The notes beneath the pieces were generated by a model, which made no database searches, had not been told where the DNA came from, and was given only the letters and a program-made list of their open reading frames with translations. From Telmatactis stephensoni (lineage: Eukaryota > Cnidaria > Anthozoa > Actiniaria > Isophelliidae): 64,000 nt of DNA. Shown piece after piece: positions 10,939 to 22,263 of the stretch. The stretch lies in the NCBI GenBank assembly GCA_029948255.1, contig JALIZF010001918.1, forward strand, positions 186,001-250,000, in the 5' to 3' direction. How positions within the stretch are numbered: position 1 is the first letter of the stretch; each line of letters begins with the position of its first letter. The position numbers and the translations under genes are program-made.

Positions 10939-13396
10939 TTAACGTAGGTCTGCAATGTCATCTACAAATGTTGATAACATATCCTGGAATTCACGGATGA
11001 TAACGAGGTTTCTCACCAGAAACATGAGATTCTTTTTGGCTGATTCTGCATCTGTTTCGTCACCATGGTGATCACCACTGGGGGGGATGTCATGCTGTTT
11101 AATAAAAATAAATGAACAAATCAACAAGGGGTCTTTTTTTTTTCAAAGAAAAATAAGATGTGCAATTTGACTGTAATTTTTGCAAGATCCCATGAGTTTT
11201 CTTTTCTTCTTGTGGGAGGGGGGGGGGTACAGTTTGCCACCTCACCCCTATTATGTTGTAATTATGGTATTATGCTGTAATAATGACCATGATAATAGTG
11301 GTCATCTCTAATAACAGTAGAGGAGATGAAAAATGAGTTATAAAGTACAGATTTTGTTTTTGCCCCCCCCCCCCCCGAATTTTCAAGTGTTATGCACCAT
11401 CAAAATAAACTCCATTGGTTAGCAGGGTAGGGGGGGGGATTGTGATAAAAGGTGGGGATTTAAGAGTTTTAAACATCCAAGTATTCCAGTCACCATTATT
11501 GACTGAATCAAAATTAATGGCTACCAAATTTGAATAATTTTGTTCTGGACTGCCTAGTCTTGTGTTTATGTGGAAACTCAAAAGCATTTGAATGGGAGCT
11601 AATCAGTCCAGAACTAAAGATATTGAAATTGGTCATCATGTTTCGATTTGGTGTATGCTACCTTAATTTGTTGACTATAAATTAATTAAGTATGACTTAC
11701 CAAAAAGTCTTTTGTGTCACGGTCAAGTCTTTCCTCCAAATGTGGGAAATGAGGAGTATCTGGAGGGTCAACATCATTGTGCTTTAACTGAAATACAATA
11801 TGAAAAAATTAATATTTAATAATTTGTTAGGTTTTACAAATGGTTGTTGAAATGTTCAAGGTGAGACTTTGCAAGTGGTGAGACAAGGCATATTTTTTTG
11901 TGAGTCTGAGACCCTTTTTTGCCAATTTCCTTTGTTTTCAAGATTTTATACTTTAAGATTGTATAGTTCCAGAAAATAAATTCTGGAATCACACATTGCT
12001 TTTTGCAAAAAATCAAGATTTTGAGACTGGCAAAATTTGGACCAAAATTTTGAGAGACTCTCCTTTTTGATGGGATCATTAAATACATAAATGGGACATA
12101 TATAGTCTTAGTAAATTTGAAGAAAAATTCAGAAAATTCACAATGAATAGTGAATGAATGCAAAAAAAAAATACATAAAATGAATGAGCAAATGAATGAG
12201 CAAAAATTACTATAAAATAAAGACACACAGACTGTCCACAAATCAAAACTAAATCAAATGGGAATAAAATGATACATACTGTACTGCCAATGTATGAAAT
12301 GACATCATTTAACCATTTCTGTATTTCTTGACTTTCATTTCTAAGTTCCCATTCTTTCATTTCCTTTGAACTTTGATATATAAAAGTTGCCGCTGACTTG
12401 AATCTGGATAATAGCCAGGAATCAGCTTCTAATATGTCAGCATCAGTGGTCTATAAAGAGTGAATCAAATTAAATTTATTGATTGTACAAGACATTTCAC
12501 ATTACTTAATCGGTTAAAAAAAATTATGATGTACATTAATTAGGAATAATAACATTTTTTTTTTCAAGTTAAAGTGCCAAAATTTTTATTTTATATAACA
12601 TTCATGGTCCCTTTCATGGTCCCAATTTTTTCCCGGAAACGATCGAGGGAGCAGGGGAAGTAGCAGATCAATTCTTCCTCTTTTTAATTCCTTCCCCAAA
12701 ACATCCGAACAAAATAACAGTCAAGTTAAAATTTGGATGAAAGCGCTCTTTCAAAACAAACAAATAAAAGATAAGCAAAAATATTTGCTTATAAACTTAC
12801 CCTGCTTTTATCTGAATATGCCAATTCGAACTGCAGACGAGAGACTTCCTCGGGATCCAGTCGCTTTTGAAGTATGTTTACCTACAATTTTTAAAAAATA
12901 AAAGAAATATTTTTTTTATTATTACATAAAATTGTAAAGTGAAACATTTGTAAATCCCAAAGATAGCTCCGATCAAACAAGTTTGTTCCGTCCGAGTTGT
13001 ACAAAAAAACTGTCTTGAAAGTACAAGATTCAAATTCTTTAAAAATATAAATGACTTTGATGGTGTTCTTTACATTTCAAAATTAATCTGAAATTTTTTA
13101 AGCCTTCAAACAATTAAATCTAAAACAACTTCGTCTTCGATATGTTCAAGTGTTTTAGATCTGTTGTGCATTTCACTGCATGCTGGGTGGTTCGAAGGTT
13201 GTTTACAATAACCCACGCTCGACCATTCGTTCATTCATCTTGGTAATTGATTATTTGTTCAAGAGGTTATTGAACGCAAAATACTCACCAAGATCTCTCT
13301 ACACTTTTTAGCATCAGAGTCCAATTTACGAGTTGCAGTTTGGTACTTTCGAAATTCCTCTTGTGTGAGGCGAATTCGTTTTCTTGATCCAATCAT
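10939..13396 (-). CDS. Unrecognised 200-residue, probably helical protein; five exons
   Basis: Exons, in transcript order, are 13396-13289, 12881-12801, 12450-12280, 11787-11701 and 11094-10939. Every intron has GT-AG ends (donors gtgagt, gtaagt, gtatgt, gtaagt), and every junction falls between codons (phase 0). The frame runs unbroken for 200 residues, which is strong evidence for a real gene. The protein starts MIGSRKRIRLTQEEF, is rich in Glu, Lys, Arg and Leu with likely amphipathic helices (Trp-containing stretch in exon 3), has a Pro/Asp/His-rich linker in exons 4-5, and ends FVDDIADLR. There is no signal peptide, membrane segment or catalytic motif that I recognise. The basic N terminus and helical build would suit a small subunit of a nuclear or cytoskeletal complex, but that is a guess. 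The first intron shown (13288-12882) and the others hold only AT-rich DNA, plus a C run at about 11363-11376. Confidence 0.8.
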
Positions 13397-14323
13397 TTTT
13401 GTTGATCTGTAGTTGTAGTGACTTTGAATGAAAGATACGTTTGAATTGGCGGGCTCTTACATGTAGTTTTATAACCTTATTTGCTCTGGTTCTGGGAATT
13501 TTCCCAGCTATTTTTAGATCATGACTGATGTAAGAACTGTTACAGCTAGAGTAAACCAAATCACAGATAATTCCAAGAACTCGTTTCGAGATCATAAGCC
13601 ATAGCAATGTTGACTTCCGATCTGGGAAACCCCCCGAGAGCACGTGCGAAGTTGGAGGTCCCCTGTTCTATTAAATTTCACCAAAAACCATTTTTTAACC
13701 AAACATTTTAACAAAAAAAAATTCGCGTTAAAAACATCGATGACTGAGAAATGCAATGCATTATTTCGGTTTTCTGTTGCTCTTTTCATTGAAAATATAA
13801 TATTGCACAACTTGTTTCGAATTCCCTTGTTAGCGATATATCCGACAACTTCCGGTGCCCTACCCTATATACACTTTCTATTTATAAACACTTTGGGGAA
13901 TGCTGAAAAGGAAATAAAGTAATGACAAGGAAAATGTAAATTTGCCTTTAAAATCTAAAAATATATATTTCCTGTAAACTTCAAAAGTAATATATTTAGT
14001 TATAGAACTGAAAATTCACGATGAGTTAATTGTTTTACGTTTGATGAATTGTGTTTTACTTTTTATCGAGAATAAAAGAATATTTTGTGCGGAACACAAT
14101 TTAGTGACTTTAGTTGGGCCAGCTATTACTAATTCCTCCACAGACTAATAATTGCAGATTGTTGATTTTGCTTCTAAAAGCTAGGGGTCAAAGTTGATTC
14201 ACGGTATGCAGAAATGTTGTAAAATGAGCAATCTGTTTCTCTCATTTTAAAGCAAACACAAACAGTTGATAGTTATTTTATTTTTTCGATAAATGACATT
14301 ATTATTCAAGGTTAATTTGGCTT
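13397..14323. other. Non-coding DNA upstream of the 200-residue protein gene
   Basis: Should contain the promoter and 5' leader of the minus-strand gene. A 92-codon plus-strand frame at 13644-13922 has no recognisable features. No motif is clear enough to call. Confidence 0.4.
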
Positions 14324-14332
14324 GCAGAATAA
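14324..14332. repeat. Left 9-bp target-site duplication
   Basis: GCAGAATAA stands immediately outside the left terminal inverted repeat. An exact copy lies immediately outside the right one at 16129-16137. A perfect 9-bp duplication is the length produced by Mutator-like transposases. Confidence 0.85.
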
Positions 14333-14418
14333 GAGTGTAGCTATTTGTCGAGGGTCGAGGGTCGAGGGTTTTACGTCGAGTGTCGAGGGGTACTAAGTCG
14401 AGGGGTAAGTCGAGGGTA
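14333..14418 (+). repeat. Left terminal inverted repeat
   Basis: 86 bp. Begins GAGTGTAGCTATTTG, followed by tandem CGAGGGT-type heptamers and a TTTTACGTCGAG spacer. It is the inverse complement of 16043-16128 apart from about one base. The internal heptamer array is reminiscent of transposase-binding subterminal repeats. Confidence 0.9.
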
Positions 14419-14855
14419 TCTAAATTTCCCTTAGCAAAACATTCTTCAAAGTACAAAGTAGCAAATCAGATCATTTTTTACCTCACGCTGATGAGAAACT
14501 TTTGTGCTCATGTAACGCAAGGTGATGTAATCCTAAAGTATCTCAAGTCACAATTACTTGGTGGTCCACATTTTAGAACATGGCCTGGGGACTGATAGAG
14601 ATCAACCTCAAGCACGCCACATATTTACATCTATCACGCAACGTACAGCAAACACATTTGGCAGAAGTAATGAAAGATTTCATAGCCATTTAATTGGCAC
14701 TGTTTGATTAGTGCTATTTCGTGCTATTTAGTTGTTTCATTCTTTCGTTGCTTACATTCTTGCTCGAAGTTTGGTTCTATGCATTGATAAATATCAGATC
14801 AGTTGAGCAGTCACTCATCTGGTGTTGCGTTACTGTTTGTCTTAATTTCCTTCTG

Positions 14856-14987
14856 TAAGCCCGAATCGTGAGGACGTTTTGACCCCCTCTATACCAGAAT
14901 CCTTTTCAAAAACTTTTCATATTCAGATTTTACATTCCTTTGAGAATACAAACACAATGGGGTCAAAACGCCATTACGCTTGGGCTT
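14856..14987. repeat. Nested 132-bp fold-back element
   Basis: TAAGCCC...GTTTTGACCCC on the left pairs with GGGGTCAAAAC...GGGCTTA on the right, about 31 bp per arm with several mismatches. It sits inside the 1.8-kb transposon. Confidence 0.65.
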
Positions 14988-15763
14988 ATTGCAAAAATGG
15001 AATTCACCATGCTTCGGGTCACGTCGGATATATGATGACCAAAATCTTCCCATCCCTACCCTGGGAGAGTGAATGCGCTGCTAGAGTATCAACCGATTTG
15101 GAAATTTGTGGCGTAAAATTGATGTCACTCCCACCCGCTGTAAAATTCCATCTGGTTTCCCGCCATAATGTGCTCCTTTCTCGCCCTTACCAAAGAAAAA
15201 TCACATGCTTTGGTGACTCTCCTATATACGTTGACATAAAAGGGAAGTTTTGTTTATTAAAATAAAAGGAAACATTAATGCTTTGCATAAAATTGTACAT
15301 AATGCTTTACACTACGCCACTATTCGAGTATGATTGTGATTTCTTTTCAATTTGAAAAACTTAAACTTAAGATTTTTTTTAGAGTTAGAGGAGAATACAA
15401 AGCCTAGATGCAAAGTCCTCAGTCTATCAGTACATGGCTTATTATTATGATAATAATAAAAAATACATTAACTTTGAAAACGTATTAATTTCCAGGCTTA
15501 CAATAGAGCAAATTAAATAAGCACCCAATATATGACCTACCATACATGTTATATAAAACTTTTGCAGCCGACTGTCACAGAAAAAAAGGGGCTCTTTTCT
15601 TCGTGTTTTGTTTTTTTCTGTTTTAGTTTAGTTTTGTTTTTGTTTTTGTTTGTTTTAAGGTTCTGATGAAACCATAGACAAACTGCTTGTTTTTTGAATA
15701 GGCTCTAGACCATCACCAAAGTATAGACTGATGGTTGAAAACAGAATAGTATATAGAAGGGTA

Positions 15764-15874
15764 CAGTCTGGTTTTCACTCGCGCAAGACGCAAGCAAAAG
15801 CGCAAGCATAGGAAAGGGAAAAAGGATATTTTTAATCTTGTGCTTATGCGTGCGTCGCAGTGAAAACCAGACTG
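15764..15874. repeat. Nested 111-bp fold-back element
   Basis: CAGTCTGGTTTTCACT at the left end is repeated inverted as AGTGAAAACCAGACTG at the right end, followed inward by imperfectly paired GCAAGACGCA / TGCGTGCGTC sequence. It has MITE-like architecture and lies inside the 1.8-kb transposon. Confidence 0.7.
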
Positions 15875-16042
15875 AGGGATTTAGCCGGCACCCGTTATAA
15901 CATCACGTGTGACTAGCGTACCACAGCATTCTTTTCTGTTCTGTTGTTATTATTATTTATATTTTTAGTTCTTACTTTGTATCTTACTTATTGAAATTTG
16001 TACATACAACTGCGAATTGAGCGTTATTATGATATATTATTA

Positions 16043-16128
16043 TACCCTCGACTTACCCCTCGACTTAGTACCCCTCGACCCTCGACGTAAAACCCTCGAC
16101 CCTCGACCCTCGACAAATAGCTACACTC
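16043..16128 (-). repeat. Right terminal inverted repeat
   Basis: Inverse complement of the left terminal repeat over 86 bp with about one difference (GGGTCGAGGGG here against GTGTCGAGGGG on the left). Directly followed by the second target-site copy at 16129-16137. Confidence 0.9.
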
Positions 16129-16137
16129 GCAGAATAA

Positions 16138-17245
16138 AGAGAAATGGAAATTCCACTTCCTGTAATCAAACTTTTAAAAACATTTAAGATCATTTCTGAT
16201 TGTTCTTGATTATTTTCTTATTGCTTTTCGTAGAAATTGCCAAGCCTAGGATCAAGGTACTTAGGTCTTAAGTGATTTAATCTTGTGACTGAAGTTAATT
16301 GTTAAACACACGTGCTCTTCTCTAAGACAACTCAAAACAAATGCAAACAATATCACCACTTACATCATAAAGGTATTTATATCTTTTTCCACCCAAAACG
16401 TTGGCTTTGCTTTCTTTGTGAAATGTTCTTTATTTAATCCAGGACTTTTTAATTTGCAAACATACTTCAAAAGAAATTATCCAGCTTTGTTCATAATTTA
16501 CTTTCATCAGTGTATAAAAAGACAAATTTTGGTAGTACATATTAATTAGGGTGTGCAAGCAGACCACGGGGGGTGAAGCAGTCTACACAAGCAGTGAAAG
16601 GAATGGGAGGAGCTTGTTTTCCATACAGCAATTTTACCATCTCCATCTCAGACAGAAATACCCAAGGCAGTGTATTTAATTTGCAAAGCTTAAAATCAAT
16701 TTCTATCAGGCTCTTAGGGATAAAATATAAAAGAGATTCCATCTCAGATCAGCAGACCAAAGAATGTTATCTATTTTTGTGACACACCCCCCATTATTTA
16801 CATAAGAAGACCTGAGGGCATCAAGTCTGTATTGAGTTGACACGTACTGCACCAACTCGCTGGACCATGCATAAACTATACTTTCATATCAGAATACGCT
16901 TGTCATATGACTTAGTAGACCCACTGTTCATAACAAAACACTTGAAGTGTGAAAGACTTCCTCAAAACCTAGCCTATATCATTTGACTTTATTGCTATCG
17001 TATTGCCTATCGTAAAATTCTAAAAATAAGCCCAGGGCTATTTGCTCAAAAATACTGAAATGAACACTGGATCTTTAATAGAGCTTGACATCAACTTAGC
17101 TTTGCTTCAAATAACACCATAATTATGCTTAATTACACATAGATTCAGAAGGGGTTTTGCATTTTGTCGACTTTATGACGATAATTAGATGCAGGTTTTA
17201 CAACACAGCAATGTGATGATTTTTATAAATGTATATACATGTTAT
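16138..17245. other. Non-coding DNA, no gene recognised
   Basis: AT-rich sequence between the transposon and a long palindrome. No exon-like segment with splice sites was found. Confidence 0.45.
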
Positions 17246-17372
17246 TTGCAGATATAACTGAATTAATAAGGTTAACAATGAATTAATAAACTCTTAATAA
17301 ACACTACTAAGTAGTGTTTATTAAGAGTTTTTAAATTCATTGTTAACCTTATTAATTCAGTTATATCTGCAA
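17246..17372. repeat. Near-perfect palindrome, about 63-bp arms
   Basis: The left arm TTGCAGATATAACTGAATTA... is followed, after the centre CACTACTAAGTAGTG, by its almost exact inverse complement ending TTATATCTGCAA. There is essentially no loop. Such a structure extrudes easily and would transcribe into a long hairpin RNA. It could be a young fold-back transposon. Confidence 0.85.
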
Positions 17373-17957
17373 TTAAAGATTTATAATAAACTATATAATT
17401 CTATTTATCTATCTAGTGGACATTTTCATAACATATGGAAAGGGGGACTTTATTGGAATTCTAATGGCAATGTTTTGCTATGAATATATTCATCAAGTGA
17501 CTTAGCTTTGCTGTTCAAAACAAAACATTTGAAGATTGTGTAGGACCTTAACTTTAAAATAATCACCTGACTTTATGTCTGGATGCATAACAATGGATGA
17601 ATGTGACTGACTGGTGTCACCAGACCTGAAGTTGTTTTGAAGGAAAACCCTTGAAAAAGCTAAGTCCCTGAAAGATCTTCAAGAATTGGAATCACATTTA
17701 GAAAAACAAAATAGAAAATTGATAGAGTTACTATAGAGGGGTTTCATGGTAGCCATGTTTGTGGGCAAGTATACAATAGAAAGTTTTTGAATGACAAAAT
17801 ATTTCTATTATTTTGACCACGAACATGGCTGCCGTGAAATCCCTCTATTAAACATAGAATGAATTGAGTCATCATTAAAAGGAAAAATCATCACTATCAA
17901 AGGGAAAAAAGTTGTATTACCAGCACAAATGCATGTAACATACATGTATTGTGATCA
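17373..17957. other. Non-coding DNA
   Basis: AT-rich. Contains a weak inverted pair (CATGGTAGCCATGTTTGTGG near 17746 with its near complement near 17820). No gene seen. Confidence 0.4.
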
Positions 17958-18203
17958 ATTAGCATAGATAAACATGATCACATGTAATCAGATCATAACA
18001 ATCACATGCAGGGATACATTTTTAAGGGGATTCCCCCGATATGAAAATTCAACTTTCAAACTTAAATTATTCATAATGCAATTAGCATAGATAAACATGA
18101 TCACATGTAATGATCACAGAGATTACATACAGTGATAATTTTTTAAGGGGATTTCCCCCCATATGAAAATTCAACCTTCAAGCTTGATCTATTCATAATG
18201 CAT
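17958..18203. repeat. Direct duplication, about 123-bp unit
   Basis: Two adjacent copies start at about 17958 and 18081 with ATTAGCATAGATAAACATGA and share AAGGGGATT...CCCC and ATATGAAAATTCAA segments. Downstream to about 18510, isolated TAGGGGATTC words followed by AAATTCTAGCTT-like text look like older, decayed copies of the same unit. Confidence 0.65.
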
Positions 18204-18833
18204 TTAGGGAATTTCCACCATGAAGATTCAAGCTTCTAGAAAATTGATTTCTCCTAGGTGTGTAAAGAGTAGCTTCAACTGGGTATAATATATACTTTTC
18301 AATTTGCATTTTAGGGGTGAATCCCAAGATGAAATTCTAGCTTCTAGAACTAGATATTGCAAACAATGCATTATATAGGGGATTCTCCCATGCAATTCTA
18401 GCTTAAAGTGACATCTCTACATTTGTACATGTAACTTCAAAATTCTTACTTCAACAACATCATAGTAATTGTAAACAATATATTTTATAGGGGATTCCTT
18501 CATGAAAACTCTACATGTATCTTTAGCTATGAATTTTTCAGATGACTGTGCTTTAATAAAGAGTGTCTTTCAAAGTAGTGTGACTTTTGAGTAAAATTGA
18601 TCTCTTGAAAAAACAAATATATTTTGTTTTTTTCTCAATTCTACAACTAATGTGGCTAATTATCCCCTTATGACATACATCATAACAATCAATTAAGCAT
18701 TTAATAATTTATTTTCATGTGAAGTATTTCATATTGAATTATAGAGTTGTTTTCATATGAGCGGGAAACTTACTCTACTGTATCGTAACTGTACCAGTAT
18801 CATAGTTTCTATAAAAACATTTAAAATTCCTGC

Positions 18834-19205
18834 AGTTTCACAGGGAAAAAATGTCAATTCCCAACTTGGGATTTCCCAGGGTCTAAACTGGGAATATGTT
18901 CTATTTACATAGCTTAACACAAAAAAGGGCAAGTTTCACAGAGAAAAAATGTCAATTCCCAACTTGGGACTTCCCAGGGTCTAAACTGGGAATCTATTCT
19001 ATTTTACATAGCTAAACTAAAAAATTGACAAGTTTCACAGGGAAAAAATGTCAATTCCTAACTTGGGACTTCCCAGGGTCTAAACTGGGGATCTGTTCTA
19101 TTTTACTTGGGAAATCTGTGATACCCAAACTTGTAAAAATAGAACATATTCCAAGGTATTCCCTGGTTAGACCCAAGATGGGAATTAACATTTCTTACTG
19201 TGAAT
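18834..19205. repeat. Three ~98-bp tandem units plus one inverted copy
   Basis: Units beginning AGTTTCACAGGGAAAAAATG start at 18834, 18932 and 19031. Each contains AACTTGGGA..TCCCAGGGTC and TAAACTGGGAAT. From about 19110 to 19205 the same text recurs inverted (GTAAAAATAGAACATATTCC, then CCCTGGTTAGACCC). Each unit is itself partly palindromic. Confidence 0.7.
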
Positions 19206-19331
19206 TTTTACTACCCTTTGATTTTGATTTGGAGCGCATGCACATACTAGTTGTCATATTATTGTGCTCACACATGGTACTTTTGTTCGATTTAAAAACC
19301 AACTAAAATGTTTATTGCTTTACTTTTTTTC

Positions 19332-19337
19332 TTTATT
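19332..19337 (-). promoter_or_regulatory. Candidate poly(A) signal for FBXO22
   Basis: TTTATT on the plus strand reads AATAAA on the minus strand, about 137 bases past the FBXO22 stop codon. Assigned by position and motif only. Confidence 0.5.
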
Positions 19338-19473
19338 TTTATTAAAACTATTAAAAAATCACTGAACAAATGTTTGATTTTCACAAAATGAGAGAGAAGA
19401 GCTCACAAGCAATAGAATAACACCTTTGAAAAAATCCCAAGGATATTCAGTTCAGTGAGTCATATTGATTGTT

Positions 19474-22263
19474 CTATTTTGTTTGTGGTTTCAGAGATAT
19501 CATACAAAGAATACTTGATCCTGTGTGAAGAAAGTCACGTCCTCCAGATCTCCTTCCTAATCTCTCCAATTCAATGGTATCACATCCATAAACTGCTTTG
19601 CCATAAACGACAACAACAGGTACATGTGGAAAATGTTCTTGAAATGCTTGGCATTTCATTATTCCACTTCTTTTTAATATTCTCAAATGGGCAGGAGATG
19701 AAAAGATTATACCCATAGCATTTTCTACTGAAAAGCCAGAAGCTTTTAGCCTCACAAGGCCTTTATGAAAATTATCCAACATTTCAGTATGGTTTGAGCC
19801 ATCAATCACAATTGATGAAGTGTTCAAGTGGCCAGCAAATACTAGTCCAACAACTTCATGGTACGTGACACTTGTAGAATGGAATAACACACAGTCACTG
19901 TAACAGCCAGCGATGACAGTCTAGAGGGCAAAAAACAATCATGATGATGATGATGATGATGATGAAGACTTTATTTAATAAAGGCAAGCACATTTACTGG
20001 TATCCCAGTAGTTTACAATATTGCCCTCCATCATCATCATCATCCCTTCCCCAACCAAACCTGTGTGAAACAGCCATCCATCATTGAAGAATAGCCAAGT
20101 GACTGCCAACTTAAAAAGTTACTCCTAACAATTCATGCTAAAACCATCCTTATTTAAGCAATAGAAGATAGTTTCTATGACTCTACCGGTGAAATAGAGC
20201 ACGCGTGATGTTGGGAGAAACATGAGAAAAGATTTTCAAACTTTTTCGAGTGTTTCTCCCAACATCACAAGTGCTCTATTTCACCGTAGAGTCATAGAAA
20301 TCTATCTTCTATTGCTTTTATGATATAGCAAGAGGTATTTTAAGAACGATCAAGTTGTGTTATTTTCTGATCAAAACTAAAATTCTCAAAACTTGCGCAA
20401 GCCAATCAGATTTGTCGTACTATTGACTAATCAGTGTGACTCAAAGCGGCGTTTTTGACAAAACAGTTTGACAACTTTCATCGAAAGAATTCAGCAAAAA
20501 ATATGTTGAAAAGAGAGTTTTCTGTTTTTATAATGGAACAATGACTCGAAAATGGACGAAAAGGCCAAAAATAACTTACAGTACTTCAAGATTTGGAAAT
20601 GTTTACTTGCTTTCGACGAATCAAGCAGCGTTCGCTGTGTGAATTGAAAGCCATGTTTTCGGTTGGAAAAGCTGAAGTTTGAAAGAGACTTACAGGATAA
20701 GGATTTTGCTGGTAAACGAGAAGCTGTTGATTTGAATTATCTGTTGGCTGTTCACCGGTAGCTTGTGTCAAAACATCTCTACACTGGCGTAGTTGGTTCA
20801 TACAAAGGATGATTGAACAAGTTGTCTATCGTGGCGACAGTCAGTTTTGGAAATCTTCGCCTCTCTTTGTAAGTAAGAAACAAAACTGTTCAATGAAAAA
20901 TAACTCTTATTGATCGAAACTAATCTGGGAGAAAAACAATTTTTTATGTTGTGAATTCTAGTTCCTTAAATTTGATTTATACTGGCGTCGTTTGCAAGTT
21001 CATGCTCATACAAATCATTTTCTATAAGCTTAAATATTTACGTTTCATTGTTATTGTCCGACCACGAGGCTTAGTTTGTAAATTTAAACGATAACTGGAA
21101 TGATGGAAAGTGTTTTCTAGTTCATTTCTAAGTTTTGGTCTCCTAACTAAAGTGAAATTTGTAAATCGACTTTTTGGTATAATCATTCGTCAGAAAACCA
21201 TGTCTTTACCGGTGAAATAGAGCATAGATTTTGGTGGTCTCTCAGCCAATCAGAACGTGTGTTATAATTGAGCTATATTATAACAATCAATAGATGAGTT
21301 TCCATGCTACATGTACATCATCCATTGTTTCATCATTTTGTAAACAAACTTACATGTACATAAAACACAAGTAATTGATAAAGCTTTTATCAAATTAATA
21401 TTTCCATAGTTTTTTCTTAAGTCAGGAAGCTATATTCAGCCTTCCTCTCTTGTTGATTGCACAAAAGCAATACTGCATTTTGCAGTAATGTTGCCTACAA
21501 GTGTGCACACATACAAAAGAAGAATGTACACATTGAAAAATTGAAGTTATTAAAATGGGATAAAGCTTACCTTTTCTCCGTACTCCTTTTTAACTTTCAC
21601 AGCAAACCCTGTTAGTTTCCCAAGAGATACTGGATGTGCGAGTGCAATCACCAACCTAACTGGAGCATCCATATTAGGGAGAAAAGATGACAGGCCACTT
21701 ATACTCTTGTACTTGTCACGCAACGGCAATCGAAAACTACATGATAGCACTCCTTCTACACGAGGAATTAAAATCATCAAATTTTTTGGTGTACCAAGTT
21801 TCTGTCCATCATCTTCAAAGATGTGATCACTTTGTGTTTCACTCCCTATAAAATCTATCCAAAGACTCGTGCAACCAATCAGAGCGCATCTTTTAGGAAG
21901 GTTTTGCAAGTTCGATTTCAGTTGCTTTGAAAATTCTTTCATAAAATAAGGCTTTTCAGAAGATGAAGAAAATCCAGCAGCAAACAGCAGAGCAACTTGT
22001 GGTTCCATTGCTAAGCTATCTAGATTTGTAGAAAAATCTATCAATGGTTTGTATTCCCAAAATATTTCCATCGACTGCGCGAGACCAACAAATCCACGCC
22101 GAGATCTTCTAATTCTCTGCACAGTGTCACGCCACAAAAGACAGACTTGGGCCGAAGTTTCTAAACTTCTTCCTGGCAAGAACTTCAAGACCATTTCTAC
22201 GATTTCGGCCATCTCAGAAAGACATTTTGACGGAAGAAATATTTCCTTCGTGCAGTCCGCCAT
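19474..22263 (-). CDS. F-box only protein 22 (SCF ubiquitin-ligase substrate receptor)
   Basis: Two exons, 22263-21571 and 19920-19474. The donor is gtaagc after GAGAAAAG, and the acceptor is a T-rich tract ending ctag. The junction is phase 0, giving 379 residues against about 400 in human FBXO22. An F-box lies at about residues 13-55 (LPSKCLSEMAEIVEMVLKFLPG, and WRDTV). A FIST-type sensory fold follows: N-terminal part about 60-225 and C-terminal part in exon 2, with AGCYSD and VFAGHLNTSSIV stretches. In vertebrates FBXO22 links CUL1-SKP1 to substrates such as KDM4 demethylases and methylated p53; function here is inferred. Exon 2 shares the direction of the gene and has a clean stop. The 1.65-kb intron carries a GAT microsatellite and a fold-back repeat. 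The gene is divergent from UBOX5 with 283 bp between start codons. Confidence 0.9.
19941..19965. repeat. (ATG)n microsatellite in FBXO22 intron
   Basis: About eight ATG trinucleotides, with an imperfect complementary CATCATCAT run near 20030-20045. Confidence 0.9.
20154..20320. repeat. Fold-back MITE-like element in FBXO22 intron
   Basis: The left arm runs from TTAAGCAATAGAAGATAG through GGTGAAATAGAGCAC and GATGTTGGGAGAAAC. The right arm is its inverse complement, ending ATCTTCTATTGCTT, with arms of about 75 bp and a small loop. A solitary fragment with ACCGGTGAAATAGAGCAT recurs at about 21208-21227 in the same intron. Confidence 0.8.

Larger units (their letters stand above)
14333..16128. 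mobile_element. 1.8-kb DNA transposon, probably non-autonomous Mutator-like
   Basis: Bounded by 86-bp terminal inverted repeats (14333-14418 and 16043-16128) that differ at about one base, flanked by a perfect 9-bp direct duplication (GCAGAATAA). The ends start GAGTGTAGCTATTTG and then carry an internal array of CGAGGGT words. Long TIRs with a 9-bp duplication are the hallmark of the MULE superfamily (established knowledge); the assignment here rests on structure only. No transposase is visible. The largest frame, 128 codons at 14879-15265, matches nothing I know and overlaps a nested hairpin at 14856-14987. A second nested hairpin lies at 15764-15874. The near-identical TIRs suggest fairly recent movement. 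Confidence 0.85.

Noticed and set aside
13644..13922. 92-codon plus-strand frame upstream of the 200-residue protein gene
   Set aside because: No recognisable feature and no splice partners; overlaps the likely promoter region of the minus-strand gene.
14341..14418. Telomere-like GTCGAGG array
   Set aside because: The repeat is confined to the two inverted ends of a transposon and is not TTAGGG-type; it is part of the TIR.
14879..15265. 128-codon frame inside the 1.8-kb transposon as a transposase
   Set aside because: It is far too short, lacks a DDE-type or zinc-knuckle pattern and overlaps a fold-back repeat.
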